64,000 bases of DNA from Metridium senile. Its lineage: Eukaryota > Cnidaria > Anthozoa > Actiniaria > Metridiidae. Location of the stretch: contig OX459097.1 of NCBI GenBank assembly GCA_949775045.1, forward strand, positions 16,716,210-16,780,209, in the 5' to 3' direction. The translations under genes were made by a program, and so were the position numbers. Below, in pieces: positions 43,843 to 54,500 of this stretch. The notes beneath the pieces are model-generated. The model was not told the origin of the DNA, made no database searches, and saw nothing but the letters and a program-made list of their open reading frames with translations. Positions within the stretch are counted from its first letter, which is position 1, and the number at the start of each line of letters is the position of its first letter.

Positions 43843-46219
43843 CCTATATTGCATATGGCTAATGAAGTACCTCTATAATATATAGAGGATATTACATGTT
43901 CTGTTTATTATATAAACTCATGACAAAATAAATAGCAAAAGTTATATCAAGATATGCTTCAAAAAATATTAAAAGTTTTATCAAATAGATGGTAACATGT
44001 TATTTCACATGTGAAATAACATGTTATTTTCACAATGTGAAGATATCACTTTTTTGCGCAGGAAATCACCTGATATTTCATTGAAGTTCATATAATAAAA
44101 TGAAATATTAATTACTTGTGTCAATAGATTCCACTTGGTGTTATCTTCAAAAGTGAAAATAACTCTGAAGAAATGTTGGAAATTTTGTCTCAAATACAAG
44201 GGTATTCTGGTATACAAGTTAATACAAGTGTTCCTGTGGTTGGAGACCAACTGACGATTGAGCGTGGTGTAAATGTTATCGAGGCTCTGTAAACTTCATA
44301 TACACCAGAAGAAAGATTTGATGGTGTACATATGGAAATAGCAGATTGGCATTCTGCTGTTACTTTCTTGAAGGTTATTATAAAACTATGATAACTTGAC
44401 TTTTCAATTCTCTGTTTGTTGTCTCATCAATATGAGAACAAATAACTATTCATTTCATTTATGTTTTCTATCCTCATTTAAACACAGCTACAAACTACAT
44501 TTGACTTGACCAGGCCCAGAAATGATTTACTCCATTTTATTATAAAATAATATATTGTAATTTACCATTTCTTAACTTATTTATTTATGACTTTGTGGGT
44601 GTTTGTCGACTCAAAATTGTTAACTCAATAACCACATACGCCACCTAATAGCCTTATTTTCAGGGCGGTCCTATGCTTACAGAACCTTACTTTAACTTCT
44701 TGTAACATATATTGAACTTGTGAATTCAGATATGTATGTATCTATATGTGTCTATTCTTTACTTTTATTTATTTACTCACATTTTAAAAGTTACATGAAA
44801 TTACAACATTAAAGAAATATATATATATATATTTCTGTCTTAATTGTAATTTTATGTATTATTTTAAAATATGTGTGAATAAACAAAAGTCTAAAAGTCT
44901 TAAAAGTATATGACTGATAGCACAATCCTCACATTAATAGAATGACTTTTAATACTGATACTTGTTTATATGTTTTTAATTTACAGGTCATATTTAACCG
45001 ACATTACTCTGCCAGTTCCGATGCAGACCAAGGAACACTTTATGCTAACAGAAATGTTATTAATAGACGAAATGTTGTTGCGGATGTTACTAGTGCCTGG
45101 GCTCCTTGTAAGGCTTTCATGCTGCTTGATATCAAAGCACGTGTTGTAGCTGCAGCAATGAACATTCTAGACATGAAGGAACTTAATCAACAACCCAAAA
45201 CCTTTGTTATTTCAGAGGAGCTAAAGCATGCACCTGATCTTATTAAACAGTTGTATCTACAAAAAATCTCTATCAAGATAGTAGATAAATTCATATTAGA
45301 TCAGGATCTTCAAAATGATGTCATGAAGAAAGTTCTATCAAATCAAGAGCAGGAGGACATATTAAATAACCAGACCCTTACAGCCGATGGGAGGTTCCCC
45401 TGCAGACACGAAGGATGTACAAAATCATTTAAATATGATGGCCAAAGTAGAGAAAAACATGAGAGGACTCACAATCTACCCCCAAAACCGACAGAAATAC
45501 CAACTTTGAAACCCAAGTATCCTGACCTGTTATCCAGTGAAAAGAAACAAGATGATGCCTACAATTATAACTGCTCTGTGCTGAACCATGGATTATTGTT
45601 CATGAATTTCTTGGATGCCACAGCTGAGGGTGATGGTCCTAGACTGATGATATGCTGGAAGTTTTTTCTACTACACTTCAGAGTTGAAAAATCAACGTAC
45701 AAATATGCCTTGGAAGCTCTTTATTTGCAGTTTCAAGTACAGTCCTTACTCTCTCCTGCTCAAGCATTCAATCTGGTTCACAATCGTACTGTCAGCAATA
45801 AAGGAGGACCTGGTAGAAATGAGTCACTGGATCTTGATTTAGAACATGAAAACAACTATCTAAAACAGCATATTAAGGGTTTGGGACCCAATGTCTCCCC
45901 AGGTCCAGTCACAAGAATCTGCCGTGCACAGAAAGTCACTAAAACTGTACTAAGTAACTTTGATAATGAGTGTTTCGTTGTGACTAAATCAGGAAAGCAC
46001 ACTTCTGCAGATTACAGCAAAGATCTCAAAACAGTTATTGACATACTTGTCAAAGAGTCTGTTTGCATCTTCACTCCAGGGAGGCAATACTCAACTTTTC
46101 CTAACATTAAGAGGGACCCACTTTCTGCAATTGACATGTCCGATATGTACAAGTGGATAAATATGCACAAAGAAAACATTGAGCTTGCTAGGAAAGCACG
46201 CTAATCTTGAAATGGGTAA

Positions 46220-46870
46220 TATATGCTATACAAAACTAAATGTAAAAAAGAAACAAAATAAGATTTAAACCATAGTTGTGTTGAAGAATACAGTTAAAGT
46301 TTGTAAATAGAAAAACATAAGAATGTTAAATGATTTCATATTAGGATGTAAAACTAATAATCATTATTTATTATTTGAAAACAAAATAAGATTAAACCAT
46401 TGTTGTGTTGAAGAATACAGTTAAAGTTTGTAAATATAAAAACATGAGAATGTAAATGATTTCATATTAGGATGTAAAACTAATAATCATTATTTATTAT
46501 TTGAAAACAAAATAAGATTAAACCATTGTTGTGTTGAAGAATACAGTTAAAGTTTGTAAATATAAAAACATGAGAATGTAAATGATTTCATATTAGGATG
46601 TAAAACTAATAATCATTATTTATTATTTGAAAACAAAATAAGATTAAACCATTGTTGTGTTGAAGAATACAGTTAAAGTTTGTAAATATAAAAACATGAG
46701 AATGTAAATGATTTCATATTAGGATGTAAAACTAATAATCATTATTTATTATTTGAAATCAAAATAAGATTAAACCATTGTTGTGTTGAAGAATACAGTT
46801 AAAGTTTGTAAATAGAAAAACATAAGAATGTAAATGATTTCATAATAGATGTAGAAAGGATAATTTATAT
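46220..46870. repeat. 126-bp tandem array, about five copies
   Basis: Units beginning acaaaataagattaaacc repeat with a 126-bp period and few changes, from just after the DUF6589 stop codon. The array sits between the 3' ends of the two convergent genes of the giant element and may supply their 3' sequences. Confidence 0.9.
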
Positions 46871-47255
46871 TTATTATTTAAAAACAAAATAAGGTTTGAA
46901 GCACAGTATATAGGTTGATATTTTTTTTATTTTTTGAATCAGTAAATCAATTTACAAGGCCACTGAACTTTTTATTTTTTGCTTAAAACGCTTATCAATT
47001 TCATTACATGTGTAAGCTTTTATTTATCTAAACCATATTTATTTTCAAATCCATTTGAGTGGCATTTGTGAAAACTAAACTATAGGCCTTGGCAGTCAGT
47101 TTGCTGGTCATGCTTGTTCATATGTTTTGTTTATATATGTTAATGTTCATGTTTTGCTATAAAATTAAAAGGAAATTATATAGCAGCGTTATATAAAGTT
47201 TATCTTCTTGTGTTCAAAAATATTATGTTGTCCATAGACCTTTCCATAGTTTAGC

Positions 47256-47366
47256 TCAGTGACCATGCTTAATAGTTCCAAGTCGAGGTTCCAGCTGCCA
47301 CACAAAACTATAATTTATCATACTACTGGAACCTCGACTTGGAACTATATCATTCATGGTCACTGA
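47256..47366. mobile_element. Hairpin MITE
   Basis: The left TCAGTGACCATG plus TAGTTCCAAGTCGAGGTTCC pairs with the right GGAACCTCGACTTGGAACTA plus CATGGTCACTGA; total about 111 bp. Confidence 0.8.
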
Positions 47367-47404
47367 ACCTATTTAAAGATAACTTTCATATCTTTGCACT
47401 ACCA

Positions 47405-47622
47405 TAGAGCGAAAGCACTAGAACCATGAAACAAAAACAAAATAGTTACTAACTAATAGTTCTTATTTAGCGACTGCTAGTTACTATAAAAGACAAGTTA
47501 AGTTGTAATGAGGTATTGTTTCCTTTTGTATTTGATGTTTCTGGTTGAGTGATACTGACTAAATAGTCACTAAATAGAAACTATTAGTTAGTAACTATTT
47601 TGTTTTTAGTGCTTTTGCTCTA
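47405..47622. mobile_element. MITE with TAGAGCGAAAGCACTA ends
   Basis: The left TAGAGCGAAAGCACTA and right TAGTGCTTTTGCTCTA pair, and the interior pairs through AAATAGTTACTAACTAATAG. It lies just downstream of the original stop codon of the split helicase gene. Confidence 0.75.
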
Positions 47623-48173
47623 GATTCAAAAAATCCATGAGTTCATGTTGCTTTATTGTTGTTGTTGTTGTTTAGTTCATTTGAATGTTATCAATCATAT
47701 CAGCAACAACCTCTGGGATGTTGCATTCATCACCTAGGTCAGTGGAGGCTTCTAAGAAACTCATATCCTCTGGAAATATTCCACTATATGAAAGTTCATT
47801 CCAGTCAATGTCCATTAGTTCTTCGTTGGGGATAACAATGTCCCACATATCATCATCATCAACAAATTCAGTAAATTCATTATCATCACCACTTGATTTG
47901 TTATCACCTTTAAAGGGGGACTAGCACAAGAATACTACGAAAGTGAACTGCAATTTAACATAACCTTTTTAGCTTTAAATGATGAAAAATAAGTAATTCC
48001 TTCTTATTTTGCCAAAAAAAATGGTGTTTTAATGCATTTACCTAACAAAAATTGTCATTAAACCTACTTTGAACACCTATTCGCCATCGCTGGACTGTCG
48101 CCTACTTGGCCCGCATTTTTTTGTACAGCGGTCTGCGCGTGATGTCAGTTACTTGATAGACTTGGCATACAAC

Positions 48174-50549
48174 ATGGCTTCTGATTCAGAAAGTACTGAC
48201 TATTCGAGCGATTCAGAAAGCGTTACTATGAACCCAGGTGAAAACATTCTCTCTCAGGACGATGAGGACATAGAGCCGATCGCTACTGAAGAGGAGAACG
48301 AGTTATATAGACAAACTTTAGCCGCCGAAGAAGAGGAAGAAGCGATGCTAAAGAGACGTTATGAAGAGCAAGACGTTCATTCGTGGTATGTTTATAATAC
48401 TTACCATCGATTTCTTACCTTAAAATGAATGGTTTTGTGTATTTTTTTTGATAATTATTTACAGCAATTTTACTGTTTCACAGGTGCAAGTGTACACACT
48501 GCTCTTTGGAGTTGATAACAAAGCCGGAGGAATGCTTTTGTTGTTGCGACATCGATCGGTGTCAAGAAAGGCTAGCAGAGCTCGTCGAAGAACCGCCAGC
48601 ATGTATAACAGATCACCCTGGCTTCTCATCTGGCTGTCTAGATGAGTGGGTACTCCAGATAGCCGCCATCGGATTGAAAACGCGGAAAAACAAGCGCTAT
48701 ACTGTTATGTACGAGGAAAATCGCGTTGACAAACACAAGTAAGATATATTTGACTTTAAGGCCCGGGCAAACGGTTTCAACATTTGCTTCAACATTCGTT
48801 CAATTTTGTTGATTTAAACTCTTTCAACATTGTCGAAACGTGTTGGATCAGTGTTGAATCAAAATCGAAAGGATGTTGAAGCAAATGTTGAAACCGTCGG
48901 GCCTTTTAGCTTTTAGATATTTGATAAATTTTTTTCGTATTTGTATACTATACCTAATATATAGATTATTCATTATAACTTCATTGTAACTATTAATTTC
49001 AGATTGTAATTGCCATTGTTTCTGTGACCTGTAAATTTTACTGTTTTGTATTTAGAGTAAGGGTGTTTGATACTAGTGTTAACCACTTTCCTATATTATC
49101 TTAATTTCTTGTTTGTAAATTTATTGTGTGGAAAATAAAACCATGAACCAACTTTAGAGTTTTTGTCGAATTTCACATTTCTCTCTCGTGTATTCAAGAG
49201 CAGACACAATAAATTATTTAGGGATTTTGAATTGTTTGAACAATAAATTGATTGTGATCGAGGTCTCTACTGTATTTATTACTTACTTTTTATTATTTAT
49301 TTGTTGTTCATTTGTCAAGAAAAATAATTTATTGTATTTATATAGTGCTTATACACACAACTTGAGATGCCAGTTTCATCTACATGAACATGTCCATTAT
49401 TTTTTTATTTCTTTTTAGTGTGGTCACACTTTATAATCAACCATTTACATTTCTAGGTTCTTACGATCAGTAGCTTACCGCCAGTTTATAAGACTGGTAT
49501 GGGAGTATATTGGCAAATCAAGAAGGCTTCCTTTACCTTGCTGTGCCTATGATAAGATCAGAAAACAGTTCCCATCTGAAGATGGACAATACAAGGGCTT
49601 CGAGGAGGAAGATGATGAAGAACAGAATGACTCAGAGGTAAACATTCATATATTTGATTATAGCTGATATGATATAGTGATGGTGTTGATGAACAGAAAA
49701 AACAAAAACATTTAAAACAACTATTATTCGGTCACAATATCAACAAATCCTCACTGAATAGATATTTCAAAAATTTCAAAAATCAATTTCAAGTTATCAA
49801 TAATTTTTTTTAAACTAATTCCTTGTATTTGTCCCCATGTTATGATTATTATGTCTGTTGCTGACACTGGCTTCTGTTGTGCCCTTTCATTGGCTGTCCA
49901 CATTTTTTGCATGAAGGTGCCTTTCTTTGTTTTGGTCCAATAGTCGTCCATTGTCGAAGTTGTTCATCTACAAAATTAATACACATGAAAAATGTTTATT
50001 GTGGTTATCTATGTATTTTATATATTACATACCTGTACATGTTGGTGGGACTATTGTTGTTGCTTTTGCTTTTCTTTGCCTGTATTTAGCCATGGCATCT
50101 AGTTTGGAATCTTTATCTAATCCAAAGCACATTGGCCCAGGAACACTGTTGTCTAGTTCAATTTCCATCTCTTTTAACTTGTCTCTTGGTGTTGTGATCA
50201 ATGTCATATAAATCTCATCAACATAACCTGTCAATGAATATCAGATATAATTGTAGTACTACCAGCAAGTATTTTTTTAAATGATATTTTTTTTTTTAAA
50301 GTAAATTTACCAAATTTTTGTGGTATTTTTTCTTCCTTGACTGTTGCTTCTCCATACTTGTATTTTGGATAGTGTACTCTGAGGTTGGCTTCACCATGAT
50401 CATTTACTACTGACTCTCTTTTCACATTATAATTAAAATGCAGTGCTGCCAGATATGATCTAAAATAAACGAATCATATCAATGGATTGGAATCAATTAT
50501 CTTTTTTGTTATTCAACAGGATTTGGATGAGGAAGATGATGAACAATAG
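48174..50549 (+). CDS. P2X7-C-terminus-like ('ballast') cysteine-domain protein carried by the Kolobok
   Basis: Exons 48174-48385, 48484-48738, 49457-49637 and 50520-50549 join with correct phases into 225 residues. An upstream in-frame Met at 48069 is possible, but the MASDSESTDYSS start at 48174 has a better context. The first 70 residues are acidic. About 71-200 carry a cysteine cluster (WCKCTHC, ECFCCCDIDRC) followed by VAYRQFIRLVWEYIG and LPLPCCAYDKIRKQFPS, the pattern of the zinc-binding intracellular domain at the C-terminus of vertebrate P2X7 receptors. No membrane segments, so it is not a channel. The tail is again acidic (EEEDDEEQ). A zinc-dependent protein- or DNA-binding accessory role in transposition is inference from its location. 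Confidence 0.8.
48758..48905. mobile_element. MITE in intron 2 of the Kolobok accessory gene
   Basis: The left AAGGCCCGGGCAAACGGTTT and right AAACCGTCGGGCCTT pair, and the interior pairs through CAACATTTGCTTCAACAT. Related to 36473-36666 by its terminal motif. Confidence 0.7.
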
Positions 50550-53500
50550 AAGATCTGGGTGTTATTATTACTGACAGGTAAGTAGTTAGTTGTTTATACA
50601 TTGTATAGTCTAGTACCTGCTTAGCATTCCAAGATAAGAGTACGCCAACATTTTAGGGGCAAATTGATTTATTACCGAGTGGTACCCTTCTAAATAACTT
50701 GTCTGACCATTTGAAGAGGCCTTTTTTATTGCTGTTGTAATATTGGTTGTACTTAGGGCATCAACAAGTTTTCCATATGCTTCTGATCCTGCAATTAATT
50801 TGAACAAACAAACTTCTAATTCTGCCAAAAATGCATTGTAGCTGATACAAATGCATTTTAATATTACCTTTTGTCATCCAGACCCTTTCTTTGGTAAGAG
50901 GATCATGAGCACAAGCATTAAATATGCGATTTGGCAATTCTTTGTGGACATTTATCACATGTGAGAAAAAACTTTGAAATTTTGCTAGTTTAACCTCGCC
51001 CAGAAGTTCCTTGGTTGTTGTTACTGACCAATAAAAGTGTCTGACACACTTTTTTCTCCACCGCCCAATTAGTTCACATGATTTCTCTTTACTTAATTTG
51101 ATAAGTATCTTCTGGATTTCTTATAATAGAAACAAATATATAAGTTTACAATTTTATCTGCGGTATGCAGACATGTAATACGTTAGGGCATATATGTTAC
51201 ACAATGCAAAAATGAATTTGAGCTATCAGGAGGTTGACAAGATCCTTTTTGAAAATTACATCACTGTGATTTATTTGAAACTTTGTTGTTTCTCTGGCCT
51301 ACTATGGGTGTAAATGTAGGTGTGGCATAACTACTTACTTTTTGCAACATGCCAAAGGTCATAGAAATGATGTACTACAGGCTTCCCAAGTTCTTTACAC
51401 ATTTTGGGACATTCTACACGCATCCATTTTCCAATAGACTTATGTCGATCAGAAATGAATGACTTAATTATCATTCCAGTAGTGAACAAGTAGGCAAATG
51501 CCCTTTGGTGCCCTAAAAATTCCATAGCAGTACTGCTACCAGCTTCATTAGCCTGAAAATAAAATCACTTAATAACTTATTTATTCTTAATTCTATATTT
51601 TTTGTTAGGTGATCAGTGAACCATGAATCCAACATCCTTTGTACAACCCAAGAAATGAATCACAGTGACAGTCTTCAGCCACACATAACTACTGGTACTT
51701 TAAAGTGTTGGAGACACACAGGAAGGCCATAGTTTATACTGTTGTATAATTAGTTCACTTTAAACATGACTTTAAAAATCAATGTTAAAATACCTGAATT
51801 AAAAGAACATCAATAATAAGGCCAATAGTGCAGCATAAGATTGAGTATGTACAGTATTTTGCAGAATGCCCCATGGAATCATGCCTCCCATCACCAGCCA
51901 GGTCTACTTCTTTTCCATCTATACTGTCAATCAATTTTTGCTTGTACGAACGCCAAAATGTAACAACACTTGGTATAAGTAAATGGCGCTGATGGTAGTA
52001 ATATGTTGTTTCATGATAAACTAACAGATTCATGTGCTTGAGTACAAGCAAAACTTTTCTTATGGATGCTCCTGCACACAAAACTGCAAAACTCAGCAGT
52101 AAGTTGCCAGCAGGAATCCTTCCAAGTATTTTGGGCTGACTTTCCCAGATATAAACCTTCTCACATTTCTGACATTTGGAAGTTATTACAATGTATGTTC
52201 CACTTTGCTTGATGTCGATATCAGGTTTTGGACAGAAGCAGTACCGACAGAACTGGAAAAGAACTAGTAGCTTAGATAGGAAAACAATTGCTTTTGGTTC
52301 GTTGCGGGCATCCTTTTCTTCTGTGTCCAATCTAAAGATGAAAAGAAAATAGCAGACTACATTGTATTAATTAAATAGAAATGTAACTTTAATTGTAGCA
52401 TGTAAAAGTATTTTATTGCATATCTTAATGCAAGTATTAGATTGCAAACATTAAATGTGGGGAATACTTTGCACTATTCACTACTACATAGTACTGTATA
52501 AACAATAGAAAACAATAGAATTAGCATAATATAGTACTATTTTCTACAATTTATATTGTAGACATTTAGTGTTTGCACTATATATATGTATACTGCTATA
52601 AAGCTAGGGGTTAAACACTGGAACACACAATCATTAATTCTTAATAAATAATCTTGTTTTTAATTTGAATAAATAGCAAACCTGGTGTTACATGTGACTT
52701 TTTGAGCTATAGTTTCATCGTCGTCTCCATAATCTATATACTGTTGGTCATTATCCTCCGGTATTTCTTCTGGCTCTTCTTCAAGGGTATGTTGCCCTTC
52801 CATGTCGAGCAATTCCACGGGACATTCATTGTCACTGGGAACCCATTCTTCATCAGATGTTTGCCTCTTGTTTTCCTTTTCAGGAAAATCATATGGATAA
52901 GTCTGAGTAGCTAGAAAAAGAAATACATTTATTATCATTATTGTCATCATTAATTATATTTTTTCTTGCTGTCATCATAATTATTATAATCCATTTTATT
53001 TTTTTTATCAGTTATTTTTATATCTATTGTCATTATCAATTATGTACTTTGTGTACATTGTTTTCTTACTTTTTGTTGAGACCACTGGGGCTTTTTTTGT
53101 GTTGGTAGCCAATGCACTCAGCAAATCTGATTCACTTTTTTTCATTCTGCGGATTTTGGTTTGCAGGTTTTTTACTTTTGTCTTAAGATCATGCTGATTG
53201 TTATCTACAGGACTGCTGGCACTGCTACATGTAGGACTAGGATTTAGGTTTGATACCTACATGATTAATCAAAGGAATATTTGAGTTTTATGACTGTCAC
53301 AGTGTTATGTTATAAGACTCTATAGCTACAAAGTAAAGTTTGGTCAGTTACTCATGTATGTCTGAATTGTCAACTTACTGACTGTGCAATAGAATTTTGT
53401 TGGTGCTCCAACTCTAGATCTACTGTTGTTGTTGTTTTTGTTAATTCTACAGCTATTGGTTCTTGTGGTGAGGCTATTTGGTCTTGGACTTGGTTTTCTT

Positions 53501-54500
53501 CTGGAGAGGCCACCTTGGGTACTTCCACTGTAGGTCTTCGATCAATTCCCATGTCTTTAAGCATCTAATTGTAAGGAAATTTTTCATCGAAGCAAAACAA
53601 AACAACTACTAACTTAGACTCGTCAGATTTCAAACATCGCCGTATCAGTGCTAAGTACAAAATATAAGTCGTGAATTACAAAAATCATACTTTTCAACTT
53701 GATTTTGTATTTTGTTTATTTCATTTGTTTATTCATTTACGTGTATTTTCCATGTAGTAAGGTTAAATACAACGCAGTACGTGTCTATATGTCCGGGTGC
53801 GTGACAGAATATTGTCAGGGAGTCGAATTATTTTTACGCCTGGAAATCTCGACTTAATACGGTGAAAAGAATGATTTGGTAGAGCTAAACAAAGTAAAGT
53901 ATGTTTTACTAAACTAGTATGCTATTCTGCAGTGATTTTTTAAAAATTAACATGTAGTTATTCGTGACCTAGTGTCAGGCACGCGAACATATACATACAC
54001 TGACACTGCGTAAATACAACATCGATCACAAAACAGCTAGCTTAGCTAGCTCAGAATTAAAGTTTTACAAACGACATGAATAAGTTTTCTATAAATTTCT
54101 GCTCGAAAAACTGTTAAAATTCAGGAGAAGGACTTTAGCTTATAATATTTATAATATTTACACAGTCAGCAAAACCTACCTTGCGGCGTGTCCTGTCACT
54201 GAACTTGTTATCATTTGGACCTTCGTCGCCGGCTGGAAACCAGATTGTGGGTACAGACCCTTTGATTAAGAATCTCTTGATTCCTTGTACGTTCATTACT
54301 CGCTCAAAACAGCTTCCTTCGAAATGCTTTGAGCACACAACAAATCGATTTTGCGGCTCAAAGTTCGCACTGTGAATGTCAACAAAGCGCTTCCATTTGG
54401 CACATTCGGTCTTGTCAGTAGGCGAGAGATGTAACGAAATGCCATTTTTTGGATCGGATTGGTTGCTACAGCCCTGCACAACACATCTATTTGATGGCAT
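49849..54500 (-). CDS. Kolobok transposase (THAP + DDE + zinc knuckle), 11 exons, intact
   Basis: Exons 54500-54180, 53564-53379, 53256-53070, 52910-52682, 52331-51794, 51552-51339, 51119-50868, 50788-50617, 50459-50311, 50227-50033 and 49967-49849 join with matching phases into 853 residues. It would bind the transposon ends and cut and paste it at TTAA. Residues 1-90 are a THAP zinc finger (C6, C11, W36, C56, H59, SVPTIW at 82-87). A basic coiled segment follows (KVKNLQTKIRRMKKSES), then an acidic linker. The catalytic region shows CQKC, VDLAGDGRHDSMGHSAKY (D455), SDRHKSI (D522), HFYDLWHVAK and LEGYHSVINQFAPKM (E676), a likely DDE triad. A C-terminal CKKC...H...C zinc knuckle ends the protein. 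The catalytic residues are assigned by pattern only. Intron 1 contains a MITE. Confidence 0.9.
52475..52560. repeat. Short TAGTACT / AACAATAGAAAACAATAG repeat
   Basis: aacaatagaaaacaatagaa with nearby TAGTAC motifs also occurs near 27850 and, inverted, near 43770 and 60845. A degraded member of the TAGAGT-type MITE group, in intron 4 of the transposase. Confidence 0.5.
53781..54000. mobile_element. MITE in intron 1 of the Kolobok transposase (sister of 23460-23675)
   Basis: The left GTGTCTATATGTCCG is identical to the recombinase-intron MITE. The interior phrases AAAGAATGATTTGGTAGAGC and GTATGCTATTCTGCAGTGAT are shared. The right end is more degraded. Confidence 0.8.

Larger units (their letters stand above)
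39743..46204 (+). pseudogene. DUF6589-type candidate transposase, five exons, one in-frame stop
   Basis: Exons 39743-40330, 41250-41708, 42192-42689, 44128-44373 and 44987-46204 all join in phase 0, 1,002 codons plus stop. The N-terminus has CIIC and CTKKC pairs (zinc-binding type). The core shows VVGDQLTIER (D555), MEIADWHSAV (D588), a C2H2 finger (FPCRHEGCTKSF...HERTH), GDGPRLMICWKFFL and LDLDLEHENN (E883), the pattern I recognise as DUF6589. The three acidic positions could form a DDE site, making this the element's transposase; that is inference. A TAA at 44290-44292 (codon 570) interrupts exon 4 between the first two acidic residues, while the frame remains open on both sides. One base change could explain it, so loss seems recent; sequencing error or rescue by alternative splicing cannot be excluded. 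Confidence 0.75.

Noticed and set aside
47685..47924. Plus-strand 79-codon serine-rich ORF
   Set aside because: It is the complement of the stranded RecQ 3' coding end and crosses the Kolobok boundary.
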